This document shows, one piece after another, positions 15,104 through 23,468 of a DNA stretch of 64,000 bases. Made by a program: the position numbers and the translations under genes. This stretch comes from Nitrosotalea sp. (lineage in GTDB: Archaea > Thermoproteota > Nitrososphaeria > Nitrososphaerales > Nitrosopumilaceae). Under the pieces are notes generated by a model. It had not been told where the DNA came from. It saw nothing but the letters and a program-made list of their open reading frames with translations, and made no database searches. Location of the stretch: NCBI GenBank assembly GCA_023251795.1, contig JAHEYD010000004.1, positions 1-64,000 of the forward strand. The letters are read 5' to 3'. Position 1 is the first letter of the stretch. Each line of letters opens with the position of its first letter.

Positions 15104-16461
15104 TAATCACTCCTGAAATGCAACAGGAACTTATAGAGTTCGCCAACGCCACTTCATCAAAGAAAACCGCAAAAGCACCGACAAAAGAAGCGGGGACTGA
15201 GGAATTACAAAGCAGCGGTAATGAATTTGTCGCACCTACAATCAATGCAGAGACGATTTACAACCTGCGCCACAACGTTTACGCTTCAGGCTTAATCAGA
15301 AAATTAATCCGCCTTGTTTTTCAGTCAAAAGATAAATTCACCGTTGAAGTTTACGAGGATAAAAGCGGAGTCCAAGTACGCGATGATAAACTCACTGCAA
15401 AGTTCATGAAAATGGCTGAGCGTCAGGGGGTCAGGCTATGGGTTCAGATGAAAAAAAGCCTCAAATCGGATTATTATTGGGGCATCTACCTATCAAATCC
15501 TGTCTGGGGGCAGGATGTTGAATCAGGAGATACAGATATCCAACTCCTGAAAGTCCGGCATCTCCATTCATACACGTTTAAAACCAGTGGCGGCAGTTCG
15601 ACTAAGACTTGGAGTGAGATTCTCCCAGGCATCACACTCAACGAGAAATCCGGCGATATGGAATTCTGGCAGGAGCCTGAACTTAACGCAACACCGGTAC
15701 TTATCAAAAAAGACAATATATTCTGGGTGAAAGACCCCTCGGATGATGGACTGACTGGTGACCCGATGATAATCCCGATTATTCCTGTCGTAGGTATGCT
15801 CACTTTCGTCTGGAACGCTGAAATGCAGCATTGTAACCGTGTGGGTGCAGGTGGGGATATGATAATCAAACTCACCAATCCACAGCTTGCCGGTATAAGG
15901 AACGGAAATTTAGGCGATGTTGATTATTGCAATGCGGTAATAAAAAAATCCAATAAAGATACAAGGTTTGTCTTCAGGGAAAATATGGAATTGCTGGATT
16001 CAAAAACCAAACACGATACCAACAACCTGGAAATCATAGATGCCCTGACGCGCGTAATACAGGAATATGTCACGCTCGGTTCGTTCATGTCAAGCTCGCA
16101 GACTACAAGACTCGGCGGCAATGAAAGTTCACAGAAGGAATTGCTTTATAACTCAATCATAAACCTGCAAGAGACTATTGCAGAGCAGTGGGAAATCCTG
16201 TTAATGCGGTACTTCGATTATAACCAATTTCCGCCGGGGAAGTACTCGGTCAAAATCAAGATACCACCGCCGCAACCTGACGACCCCGAACTTGAGATAA
16301 GGAAAGGAGAAGCATTGTTCCTGACGCAGAGTGGGAATGAGGCTCTAATTAGAAAATATATTGACCCCAATATTCCTGCTATGACAGATGCAGAACTGAC
16401 TGCGCTCCGGGAATGGTATAAAACAGTCGTGAAAACGCCAACCCTCATCAGACCGCCGTGA
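15100..16461 (+). CDS. Portal protein
   Basis: Expected to form the dodecameric DNA entry ring at one vertex. The N-terminal portion has the phage portal pattern (TIYNLRHNVYASGLIRKLIR, later VRHLHSYTF), and the long C-terminal helix region contains TLGSFMSSSQTTRLGG and INLQETIAEQWEILLM. 453 residues is typical. Position between terminase and protease supports the call. The start is TTG 15100, overlapping the previous stop, or ATG 15118; no ribosome site decides. Confidence 0.8.
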   Translation: MIITPEMQQELIEFANATSSKKTAKAPTKEAGTEELQSSGNEFVAPTINAETIYNLRHNVYASGLIRKLIRLVFQSKDKFTVEVYEDKSGVQVRDDKLTAKFMKMAERQGVRLWVQMKKSLKSDYYWGIYLSNPVWGQDVESGDTDIQLLKVRHLHSYTFKTSGGSSTKTWSEILPGITLNEKSGDMEFWQEPELNATPVLIKKDNIFWVKDPSDDGLTGDPMIIPIIPVVGMLTFVWNAEMQHCNRVGAGGDMIIKLTNPQLAGIRNGNLGDVDYCNAVIKKSNKDTRFVFRENMELLDSKTKHDTNNLEIIDALTRVIQEYVTLGSFMSSSQTTRLGGNESSQKELLYNSIINLQETIAEQWEILLMRYFDYNQFPPGKYSVKIKIPPPQPDDPELEIRKGEALFLTQSGNEALIRKYIDPNIPAMTDAELTALREWYKTVVKTPTLIRPP

Positions 16462-16468
16462 GGCAAGC

Positions 16469-16609
16469 ATGACCAGAGGCGTGCCATTATCTGAGACTCA
16501 AAAAGAGTATATCGTTACGAATATTGAGAGCAAATTTCCATCCCAGATAGCACAGGAAATAAAGTGTTGTGTTCACACCGTTAAGAATTTTTTAAGAGAA
16601 ACAGATTGA
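16469..16609 (+). CDS. 46-residue helix-turn-helix protein
   Basis: ATG 16469 eight bases after the portal stop. QKEYIVTNIESKFPSQIAQEI then CVHTVKNFL fits a minimal helix-turn-helix. Two adjacent Cys are present. Possible regulator of the neighbouring minus cassette. Confidence 0.5.
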   Translation: MTRGVPLSETQKEYIVTNIESKFPSQIAQEIKCCVHTVKNFLRETD

Positions 16610-16699
16610 GCATTCGGATTAGATATTAATTATTTTAGCAATCGGCGTGGAGCAACTTCTTTTTACATGTTCGGTATAGTTTTTCAACAATTCTTCGTA

Positions 16700-16903
16700 T
16701 TATGTTGGATGTGTACCTTCACCAAAACCACTATATTCCATTAAAATCTCGTCTGTATCAAGTGGTATTTCTGCTATATCTGGGCATCTTCTACCAACAA
16801 TCAGCTTTCGCCATGTGCCTTTCCTGACTTTACCATTCTTTGCAACTCTAAGCCCTTGCCTAACTTCAGGCTTCTCTCCTTCAAACTTTACTTTTACTAT
16901 CAT
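16700..16903 (-). CDS. 67-residue protein of the shell cassette
   Basis: ATG 16903 overlaps the stop of the encapsulin-like gene (ATGA); a longer frame from TTG 16921 is not preferred. Beta-rich (MIVKVKFEGEKPEV) with a basic centre. As the last gene of the cassette it may encode a cargo, cement or regulatory partner of the shell protein, an inference from coupling only. Confidence 0.5.
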   Translation of the reverse strand: MIVKVKFEGEKPEVRQGLRVAKNGKVRKGTWRKLIVGRRCPDIAEIPLDTDEILMEYSGFGEGTHPT

Positions 16904-17649
16904 ATCGCCGTCAATTTGCAAAGCATGTTTGGTTCATTCACAACAGGTTCTTCTATCGAAGCATAAACTCTATATTTTCCCTCACCAAAGTCGAATACTT
17001 GCCAATCCAAGTTTATTCGGTAATTGAAGAAGTTATCATTATGTTTTGGGGATGGAAACAACAAACCCGTGCCTTTTTCTAACTCGGTTAAATGTATGTT
17101 ACCTCCATGAAGAAGTTGTAATACTTGAGGATATTCTTGAATATATCCAAAACTTTTTAAAACTTCATAATATTGTATGCTGTTAAGTGTTAATTCCGTT
17201 CCAAGTCGCCCATTGTAACCATCAGCGTCAAGCAATTTAATACTATCTTCTGTCGTCTTTATTGCATTTCCGCAAGTAAGAAAATCATTGGGGGTGGAAT
17301 AACAATTTCCTGCGGAATTATACAACTTAGTAAAAACAATACTATCCTCAATCCTCGTTACGATATTTGCCAGAACAAACGGAATGAGAGCAGGGTTTAA
17401 CGGAATGAGAGCAGGGTTTAACGGAACAATGACATCTTTCCATTGAACACTATACTTCTTACCCGTTGCCTTGTTCACTATGTAACTTTCCACATCGGAT
17501 TGATTATACAACCCTTTTTCTAAAAACACTTCCCACACCACATCATCGGTTGTGAATGGTGGTGGGGTTATTTTTACTGGAACTACTTTTCGAGCCACCA
17601 TTAATTCTCTGGCGACTTGTATGAACGTTTGTAATATTTCTTTATTCAT
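16900..17649 (-). CDS. Encapsulin-like / second HK97-fold shell protein
   Basis: Aligned by eye to bacterial and archaeal encapsulins (Linocin M18 family): N-terminal helix VARELMVARKVVPV, later TRIEDSIVFTKLYN (compare EFEDEVIFRG), ELTLNSIQYYEVLKSFGY (compare YTLVINTDRWINFL), YPQVLQLLHGGNIHL (compare KRVEECLRGGKI) and a C-terminal strand with LDWQVFDF, YRVYASIEEPVV and MLCKLTAI. The end also resembles that of the capsid protein at 20062 (AICKLTGI). Length of 249 residues matches encapsulins. ATG 17649 is chosen for the GGGAGAT before it. It may build a nanocompartment, a capsid variant or a repurposed decoy shell. It lies on the strand opposite the head genes. Contains a 21-base in-frame duplication. 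Confidence 0.6.
   Translation of the reverse strand: MNKEILQTFIQVARELMVARKVVPVKITPPPFTTDDVVWEVFLEKGLYNQSDVESYIVNKATGKKYSVQWKDVIVPLNPALIPLNPALIPFVLANIVTRIEDSIVFTKLYNSAGNCYSTPNDFLTCGNAIKTTEDSIKLLDADGYNGRLGTELTLNSIQYYEVLKSFGYIQEYPQVLQLLHGGNIHLTELEKGTGLLFPSPKHNDNFFNYRINLDWQVFDFGEGKYRVYASIEEPVVNEPNMLCKLTAI
17381..17422 (-). repeat. Perfect 21-base tandem duplication inside the shell gene
   Basis: Two exact copies (17381-17401, 17402-17422) add the residues IPLNPAL twice in a row. A perfect repeat suggests a recent event; it keeps the frame. Confidence 0.85.
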
Positions 17650-17822
17650 TTCTTCATCTCCCAGCATCTGCGGTTAATCTCGCATGGCTGCTTCTTCTTG
17701 AAACAATCCTCTCGTGATTCTGCGAAACAACAAATCACATCTTTAGTTATTTTTCCTTGACATATTATTTGTTGCACCTTTTCTTGCACCAGAGGCAATT
17801 TGATAAGATGTGGGCACTTCAT
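17646..17822 (-). CDS. 58-residue Cys-rich protein
   Basis: Eight Cys and one N-terminal His are spread over the length (MKCPH, IICQG, VICCF, EDCF, QPCE, RRCW), a pattern that suggests multinuclear metal binding. Coupled to the shell gene through ATGA and to the upstream zinc-finger gene. A metal-binding cargo would fit an encapsulin operon; that is speculation from context. Confidence 0.6.
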   Translation of the reverse strand: MKCPHLIKLPLVQEKVQQIICQGKITKDVICCFAESREDCFKKKQPCEINRRCWEMKK

Positions 17823-18067
17823 GGTTTAATCTCCATGCGATTTTTATATTCTTGAATTCTTCTATACGTTTCTTCTCGGATACCGTCCATTACTTCGTTC
17901 CATTCACGAATATCGATTTCTTCTTGGCAGTTTTTAGTATGTACCTCAAATTCATGAACTGTGTCAAAATCAATTACACCCTTACATATATGACACACCA
18001 ATGAAAATTGTTCTTGTTTGGATTTCGGTTTCTGGTTTAGTTTAATCAAGGTTGTTATATCTACCAT
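17819..18067 (-). CDS. C2H2 zinc-finger protein, first gene of the shell cassette
   Basis: CHICKGVIDF and FEVHTKNC form a C2H(C/H)-type finger; the C-terminal 40 residues are a charged helix. ATG 18067 is embedded in the first of three TAAGCTTA operator-like sites; the longer upstream frame runs into the divergent gene and is rejected. May be the regulator of the cassette. Confidence 0.6.
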   Translation of the reverse strand: MVDITTLIKLNQKPKSKQEQFSLVCHICKGVIDFDTVHEFEVHTKNCQEEIDIREWNEVMDGIREETYRRIQEYKNRMEIKP

Positions 18068-18182
18068 AAGCTTACTAATTCCACTAAGCTTAATAAGCTT
18101 TTTGGTTGAATTAATCAATATTTTTTTCTTTATATACCATTTAAGTTTGATATATATATCCTGACTTTCTAATATAAGACTG
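18067..18182. promoter_or_regulatory. Divergent promoter with three TAAGCTTA boxes
   Basis: TAAGCTTA at 18067-18074 and 18085-18092, and TAAGCTTT at 18094-18101. TTTATATACC (18131-18140) and a TATATATATC stretch (about 18150-18160) are TATA candidates for the two directions. A palindromic 8-mer spaced 18 and 9 bases is a plausible operator array controlling the shell cassette against the head genes. Confidence 0.5.
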
Positions 18183-19517
18183 ATGGCAAAAGAGACTGAA
18201 GGTACTGAGCATTTACATTTCTCTATGGAATTAATTGGCAACTGGCAGCCAACCGACTGGATTCCAGTCGCGAAAGTCGGGCAATATGCACCACTTGGGG
18301 ATGGTAAGCTACGGGCTTTGACTAAACAGGCACTGCAAGGTTCTGTTGATACCTGGAACAGTGGTGTAATAACCAAAAATCATGTGGAATTGGTCAAAGG
18401 ACTGCAAATCAAGGCAGCCAAGTTTGAAGACCCATTCCTTTACATGCAATTTGATGATGAAACGCTAAAATACATCACCGACCCGAAATCAAGCGGCAGG
18501 AGTATTGAATTTACAGCTACGGATTATAATGATACTGAAGTCTTTGCAGGAGTAGGTAAGGGAATATCGGTTTTATTCGAGCCACATCGCCCTGCATGTA
18601 ACAAAACAATGGGGTGTTTCTCTGTGAAATCAGAACCTTACGGTAATGTCGAATACGCTGACCCCGGCTATCAGGAGGATAAAGTAAAACGCTATCCGAT
18701 AGACACGGAAGAGCACGTCAGAGCCGCATTATCATACATCAACGTGGCGAAGAACGCAGAAAAGTACACGGCAGAGCAGTTATCGCAAATAAAATCCCGC
18801 ATAGAATCAGCAGCCAAGAAATACGGGATTGAAATCAAATATCAGGCAGACGAACATCATGCCCTGGAAGACTTAAAAGACTCACTTACATTCATGAAAG
18901 AGCATCCAGATATGGTGGATGCTGAAATGAAAGCCATGATGACAGATATGATGGCTACACAAAATAAGAAGGAGACAACTATGGCAGACTATACACCAGA
19001 AGAAATAACCAAGATGCTGGATTGGATGAAAATAAATCCAAATATGGTATCTGAAGAACATAAAGCCAAAATGGCTGATATGATGGGTAAGACTGGAGGC
19101 GACAAAGCTGGCGGTAGTCCGCCAAGTGCAGCCGCAGCCGCTCAAGCTCAGGAAACGAAAATGGAAGCAAAATTCGCAGCAGAAAATGAGGTACTAAAGG
19201 CAAAAATCGCAGCTTTTGAAAAGACCGAAGCCGAGAACGCCAAGACTGCAATGGAAGCAAAGTTCCAGGCAATCGTGGATACAGGGAAAATTCCGGCAGG
19301 AAAAATCCATAAACCCGAAGATAGGGCAGCTCTCAAAATGATGTTTGAGACTAAGCCACAGGACTTCGCGGTAATGCTGGCAGGATTCAAGACCCTAACG
19401 GGAACTGAGCAGCAAGGCATGGAGTTCTCACAGCAGGAAGGCGACACAGATGCAAAAGGTGAGGGCGCACAAGTCGGGAATTACAATCCCGTCACTAAAA
19501 CTTACGAGGTGAAATAA
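18183..19517 (+). CDS. Prohead protease fused to scaffold
   Basis: The N-terminal 150 residues resemble Mu gpI-type or S78-like capsid maturation proteases: NHVELVKGLQIKAAKF with a candidate catalytic His, then SSGRSIEFTATDY with a candidate Ser. Next comes a DUF6582-like segment (EEHVRAALSYINVAKNAE ... RIESAAKKYGIEI). Residues about 310-390 form an Ala/Lys/Glu coiled coil as in scaffold domains. 444 residues matches protease-scaffold fusions. It lies directly before the decoration and capsid genes. Catalytic assignment is inferred. Confidence 0.7.
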   Translation: MAKETEGTEHLHFSMELIGNWQPTDWIPVAKVGQYAPLGDGKLRALTKQALQGSVDTWNSGVITKNHVELVKGLQIKAAKFEDPFLYMQFDDETLKYITDPKSSGRSIEFTATDYNDTEVFAGVGKGISVLFEPHRPACNKTMGCFSVKSEPYGNVEYADPGYQEDKVKRYPIDTEEHVRAALSYINVAKNAEKYTAEQLSQIKSRIESAAKKYGIEIKYQADEHHALEDLKDSLTFMKEHPDMVDAEMKAMMTDMMATQNKKETTMADYTPEEITKMLDWMKINPNMVSEEHKAKMADMMGKTGGDKAGGSPPSAAAAAQAQETKMEAKFAAENEVLKAKIAAFEKTEAENAKTAMEAKFQAIVDTGKIPAGKIHKPEDRAALKMMFETKPQDFAVMLAGFKTLTGTEQQGMEFSQQEGDTDAKGEGAQVGNYNPVTKTYEVK

Positions 19518-20050
19518 TGGTACAACTCGGATTCGTAAAACCATCAAACGATGTGATTCAGGGAGATTCTCCAAAGGGTTCTCCATTCGTGGAGTTCCTG
19601 CAAATCAAAACGGTCGCCAATATGTACCCTGGCAGGCTCGTTGAACGTGATACAACTGATTATCAATGCAAAGTCGGAACAGCAGCAGGGAAAGTCATGG
19701 GATGGCTCGGATATGCTGAAGCCCCAAGTGAATTCAAGCCTGCTACCAGAGATACAATCTACGTAGTCAATGATACTGCGCCAGTCCATTCAGGCGCCGG
19801 GTTCAGAGTACGTGGATCCCTCCAGTCAGGTCAGAATGTAGTGAAAGGCGAGAAACTTGTTGCAGGCGCAGCCGGTGAACTTGTCGCAGCCGCAGCAATC
19901 ACGATAACCGCATCAGGCGCAGCCAACATCACAACCGGACAGGGTGTGAACGGTTCATACGGTGCTGCTGGTATGTATGTGGCAGAAGCTGATGAAAGTG
20001 TTGATGCGAGTGCCGCAGCCGCAGCAATCTGGGTCAAGAGTTATATTTGA
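19517..20050 (+). CDS. Capsid decoration/head stabilisation protein
   Basis: ATG overlaps the protease stop. Beta-rich, Gly/Ala-rich, with two AAAAA segments (residues about 110-180) and no signal peptide. Position between scaffold and capsid genes is the standard place for a decoration protein such as phage lambda gpD or DUF2190-like proteins. Call rests on context and composition. Confidence 0.6.
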   Translation: MVQLGFVKPSNDVIQGDSPKGSPFVEFLQIKTVANMYPGRLVERDTTDYQCKVGTAAGKVMGWLGYAEAPSEFKPATRDTIYVVNDTAPVHSGAGFRVRGSLQSGQNVVKGEKLVAGAAGELVAAAAITITASGAANITTGQGVNGSYGAAGMYVAEADESVDASAAAAAIWVKSYI

Positions 20051-20061
20051 GGTGATACAAA

Positions 20062-20940
20062 ATGGCAAATACATTAGAACGAATCTCAAACGAATGGGAT
20101 AGCGAAATAGTAATGCCTCTCCGTGAGGCTTTAGTAGGGCGCAAACTCATACCCAGAAATACTAAGCTATCTGGCAAAGGCATCGGAATGGAAAGCGTAG
20201 ATTACTACACATTCGGCGACCTGAGCGCAGGACTTGTGGATTATTCACTCCCGGATAATATCGGCGACCAGGACACGGTTGATTTAACCACGACCACAAT
20301 CAAGATGGCGTACCTGAGCAAGAGCTTCAAGATACGGAGAACATCCTATGAGGCATACAAGCTGAAAAACATCCCCATTGACAACAGTGCAGCCATGACA
20401 ATAGCCGACCTTGTGGCAATGGCAGAAAATACAGTATTAATTCAAGGATGGAAACCAGACGGTACAAACTACCGTATCAACGGTCTGTATAATGCAGCCA
20501 ACAACACAGAAGCCACAGCATCCGACTTCGGAACATACGGTAACGCAATGATAAAAGCACGGTTGGCAATGGCGTTATTGCTGGCAGACAATATTCTTCC
20601 ACCGTATAACTTGACATTGAACCCGACACAATACTCCGAACTTGCAGGGAGCATCTCGACTACCGGAGCGTCTGAATGGGATCAGGTCATTAAACTGCTG
20701 AACCCAAATGGTGGTAATACAGGTCAGATATTCATGTCTACCGATATTACTGCTGCAACCGGAATGATGACTGGAATCGGCAACAAATACTTCGACTATA
20801 TCGAAGGACAGGCGCCAAAATACCAGCTCACATTTGATAGCAAGATGGGCGCCCTGAGTCCGGTGTTCGGGTTGCTATATGAAGCGGTAGTGCCAAGAAT
20901 CAAACAAACCAACGCAATCTGTAAATTGACAGGAATTTAA
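20062..20940 (+). CDS. Major capsid protein, HK97 fold
   Basis: Expected to build the virion shell. 292 residues; N-terminal helix (NEWDSEIVMPLREALVGRKL), a central E-loop-like beta region (VDLTTTTIKMAYLSKSFKI), the P-domain helix (AMIKARLAMALLLADNILPP then YNLTLNPTQYSELAG) and the ending YEAVVPRIKQTNAICKLTGI characteristic of HK97/encapsulin-type shells. No long N-terminal delta domain, as the scaffold is separate. GAGGTG lies before the ATG. A terminator hairpin starts within its last codons. Confidence 0.8.
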   Translation: MANTLERISNEWDSEIVMPLREALVGRKLIPRNTKLSGKGIGMESVDYYTFGDLSAGLVDYSLPDNIGDQDTVDLTTTTIKMAYLSKSFKIRRTSYEAYKLKNIPIDNSAAMTIADLVAMAENTVLIQGWKPDGTNYRINGLYNAANNTEATASDFGTYGNAMIKARLAMALLLADNILPPYNLTLNPTQYSELAGSISTTGASEWDQVIKLLNPNGGNTGQIFMSTDITAATGMMTGIGNKYFDYIEGQAPKYQLTFDSKMGALSPVFGLLYEAVVPRIKQTNAICKLTGI

Positions 20941-20957
20941 CCTGTCAATTTATTTTT
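20923..20957 (+). terminator. 11-bp hairpin overlapping the capsid stop codon
   Basis: AAATTGACAGG (20923-20933) pairs perfectly with CCTGTCAATTT (20941-20951) across a 7-base loop that holds the stop codon, followed by a T-rich stretch. It probably attenuates transcription or stabilises the capsid mRNA end. Confidence 0.7.
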
Positions 20958-20971
20958 ACGAGGTGTATGTT

Positions 20972-21319
20972 ATGAACCTGAAAAGTAAACAAGGCACGTT
21001 AGCCTTCAATAGCAAGAGTTATTGCCTGGGTGAAACTTTTGAAGTTGAGGAAGTTATGGGAAACCATCTTCTTGAACATAATCTCGCTGAGAAAGTTGAA
21101 GAAGTGAATCACGTAAAACCTTCAATCGAGGTTCCAGTAGTTGAAGTTCTGAAAGTTGAAGAGGTACTCAAAGAAGCAACACCAGCCGATGAGAAGGACG
21201 TAAAAGAATCGCCTGAATTATTCGCTTTTACGACTACCTGGGAATGCACAGACTGCCATACCGTCAATCCAATTAACGCTGCAAAATGCTCGAAATGTCG
21301 GAGAAAGAAACCGAAATAA
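20972..21319 (+). CDS. Protein with C-terminal RanBP2-type zinc finger
   Basis: The last 30 residues hold WECTDCHTVNPINAAKCSKC, the exact WxCxxC...N...CxxC pattern of RanBP2 fingers. The middle is acidic and Val/Glu-rich, probably disordered; the N-terminus is a small strand region. ATG 20972 is chosen over GTG 20963 for ribosome-site spacing. It follows the capsid gene, so it may be a minor head or assembly factor. Confidence 0.6.
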   Translation: MNLKSKQGTLAFNSKSYCLGETFEVEEVMGNHLLEHNLAEKVEEVNHVKPSIEVPVVEVLKVEEVLKEATPADEKDVKESPELFAFTTTWECTDCHTVNPINAAKCSKCRRKKPK

Positions 21320-21334
21320 ACCAACGAGGTTGAT

Positions 21335-21955
21335 ATGGTAAAATATACCCTTAAAGATGGAGAATATACATTTAACGCAACAGCGAAAACCATCACACTT
21401 ATACCCCCATGGAATGCGTTGAACTGGTCACAGATACTTTCAATCAGGAACTTAACAGTCAATGAACAATTCTATGATTGTAACAGTTCAAGATATACTA
21501 TTTCAGTTTCCGGTGCAGTAATCACTCACACTTATGATAATTCTTATCACAACAACACTGATAAACTCCAGATAGTCATCGATACTGAGCTGACACCATC
21601 CGACAGGGATAACATTCTTTTCGAGAACACTTCAATTCCAGCAGGAGAAGCGGTGTTCTCAGATTGGTTCGATATAAGCGGATATGATAAGCTATGGCTT
21701 TATCTCAGTTCAATCATGAATTTCACATGGATGGCGCAATTCACAGATGATGACGGCGCAAATGCTGAAAACGCAGGATTTGATGTTTGTAATTCAACAG
21801 GAACGGCTTTGACCTATACAACAGTCGGCAAGGGCAGCCCGGTTGTAGCTGAAAAGAAAGCTATTCCTCTTGTAGATATAAGGGGTAGAAAGATGCGGAT
21901 TCAAGCGAAAAACAACGGAGCATCGGCAGAAATTCCATACTGTGCGGTGATTTAA
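21335..21955 (+). CDS. Putative structural protein, 206 residues
   Basis: GAGGTTG precedes the ATG. The protein is beta-rich with a jelly-roll-like alternation (EAVFSDWFDISGYDKLWLYL ... FTDDDGANAENAGF). No signal peptide, but several N-x-S/T sequons. It sits among head genes and directly abuts the next gene. Likely virion component; family not recognised. Confidence 0.5.
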   Translation: MVKYTLKDGEYTFNATAKTITLIPPWNALNWSQILSIRNLTVNEQFYDCNSSRYTISVSGAVITHTYDNSYHNNTDKLQIVIDTELTPSDRDNILFENTSIPAGEAVFSDWFDISGYDKLWLYLSSIMNFTWMAQFTDDDGANAENAGFDVCNSTGTALTYTTVGKGSPVVAEKKAIPLVDIRGRKMRIQAKNNGASAEIPYCAVI

Positions 21956-22783
21956 ATGAACTTAAAAACAATTCTATTTAGCATTGTTATAATAACACTG
22001 TTTGCAGGTTCAGTTCAGGCGGCAATAACAGGTGCAACGATAGTGACCAATGTCAGCGCATCCGACCGAATCACGGTCAGCACAAACGGTACGTTCAATA
22101 TCAGTTTTACGGAAAGTATCGGCACGAATTATACTAATATCTCATTTGCATCAGGATTCGGACTTGGAGGATTAGTCCTGCAAAATATTACTAATAACAC
22201 CGTTGCCACCTCGATAACAAACTCAGGGAATTGGATAAACATAACTTATCCTGAAACACCAGCAGGAATGTTGTATTTCAACTTCACAAGCAACGTGGCA
22301 TCTCCTGCGACATCGGGTGCGTATGCACTCAACATCACGACCAATGCGACCAATACGACAACAACAGTAAAACTCTGCGCAAGAGACTCTACAAAACCAT
22401 TTTTCGTAAAAGCGAATAATTCAGTATTCACGACAACATGCGGCACTCCAACCGAGACTTTCGGCACTACTACAACGTCAATATCCCTTACAGGCAGTGG
22501 CGCCTCTAACTTCACGTTCTATGCCCCGAATAGCTCAACACAAGTAAATATTACAAGTATTTATGGCGCTACCAACGCCACTTCTATTAGGTCATTTTAC
22601 AGTAGTGGAACAAACCCCAACAACACAATTTACGTCATCACTAATGGCACAGTTACCAACCCAATAATCACAGTAAGTTACGAGACTACTTTGCAGGGTG
22701 GGAATATTTCAACTGCAATAATTACCGCTGGAGTAATCGGGGGCGCAACAATAATATATCTCTTCAGGCGGCGGAGGCATTGA
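21956..22783 (+). CDS. Secreted, C-terminally membrane-anchored glycoprotein candidate
   Basis: Signal peptide MNLKTILFSIVIITLFAGSV (cleavage after VQA), a Thr/Ser/Asn-rich body with more than 20 N-x-S/T sequons, then a transmembrane segment (IITAGVIGGATIIYLF) and an RRRR stop-transfer end. Such architecture fits an archaeal surface or envelope spike protein. It lies inside the virion module, which is unusual for a tailed virus. Confidence 0.7.
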   Translation: MNLKTILFSIVIITLFAGSVQAAITGATIVTNVSASDRITVSTNGTFNISFTESIGTNYTNISFASGFGLGGLVLQNITNNTVATSITNSGNWINITYPETPAGMLYFNFTSNVASPATSGAYALNITTNATNTTTTVKLCARDSTKPFFVKANNSVFTTTCGTPTETFGTTTTSISLTGSGASNFTFYAPNSSTQVNITSIYGATNATSIRSFYSSGTNPNNTIYVITNGTVTNPIITVSYETTLQGGNISTAIITAGVIGGATIIYLFRRRRH

Positions 22784-22786
22784 TTC

Positions 22787-23227
22787 TTGGCATATTCCAG
22801 CTTGGCAGAAGTCAGTAAATTAGTAGGTTGGAGGGATGGTTCAGCCGATGCAGGAGGTATCCTCGCGCAGTGCATAGCCTCCGCAAACTTAATCGTGAAG
22901 GCAAAGGTTAAGGCAGCAGGATTAACCCCTCCAACCGGTGCTGATGACACGCTCAACATAGCCGAGCAATTCCACGCAAGGGCAAACCTACGTATGCGGG
23001 AGAGGATGGATGGCAGTCTCCCAGGGATTCAGAACCCGGATACCAATGATGCTACGAACAAGGCTATAAAATCAGACCAGGATTTCGCTAATGAAAAAAT
23101 TAACGAATATATCCGCTACACGCAGTCAAATGTTGAGCCTTACGATACTGATGGGCAGGCGAGAGCGGATGCAACAGGAACGAATTTCAAGTTAGACCAG
23201 AGCAGTCTTGGCGGATTCACATCATGA
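22787..23227 (+). CDS. Head-tail connector-like protein
   Basis: TTG 22787 is chosen for GGAGG nine bases before it. Helical, 146 residues, with YSSLAEVSKLVGW at the N-terminus and a helix ending REQFHAR/NLRMRERM style; the pattern resembles gp6-like connector or adaptor proteins. The only connector-type gene seen here; call is moderate. Confidence 0.5.
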   Translation: MAYSSLAEVSKLVGWRDGSADAGGILAQCIASANLIVKAKVKAAGLTPPTGADDTLNIAEQFHARANLRMRERMDGSLPGIQNPDTNDATNKAIKSDQDFANEKINEYIRYTQSNVEPYDTDGQARADATGTNFKLDQSSLGGFTS

Positions 23228-23237
23228 GGTTATAAAA

Positions 23238-23462
23238 ATGTCAGAAAAATGCGAAATTTGCGAGAAGCCAGGTGAGATTAGTTATAGGCTTAATGAGGCT
23301 GAAAATGATATTAAGGATTTGCATGGTAACTTCGCAGCCACAAAAAAGGAGATATTTGAAAGAATGGATAAGCTCAATTCAATGCTCATTGGCACATTGA
23401 CGGCGGCAGTAATCTCACTTATCTTATTGGCTTTAAATTTAATATCAACAGGAATAAGGTGA
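23238..23462 (+). CDS. Small membrane protein with CxxC, haemolysin XhlA-like layout
   Basis: ATG 23238 (GAGGT upstream). N-terminal CEICEKPGE, then a coiled-coil helix (YRLNEAENDIKDLHGN), and a C-terminal transmembrane segment (LTAAVISLILLALNLI). This layout resembles XhlA-type proteins placed beside holins. Role inferred. Confidence 0.5.
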   Translation: MSEKCEICEKPGEISYRLNEAENDIKDLHGNFAATKKEIFERMDKLNSMLIGTLTAAVISLILLALNLISTGIR

Positions 23463-23468
23463 AACAAT

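Noticed and set aside
17819-18376. Longer 185-residue form of the minus-strand zinc-finger protein
   Set aside because: The N-terminal 100 residues are the antisense of the protease gene; ATG 18067 matches the promoter and operator layout.
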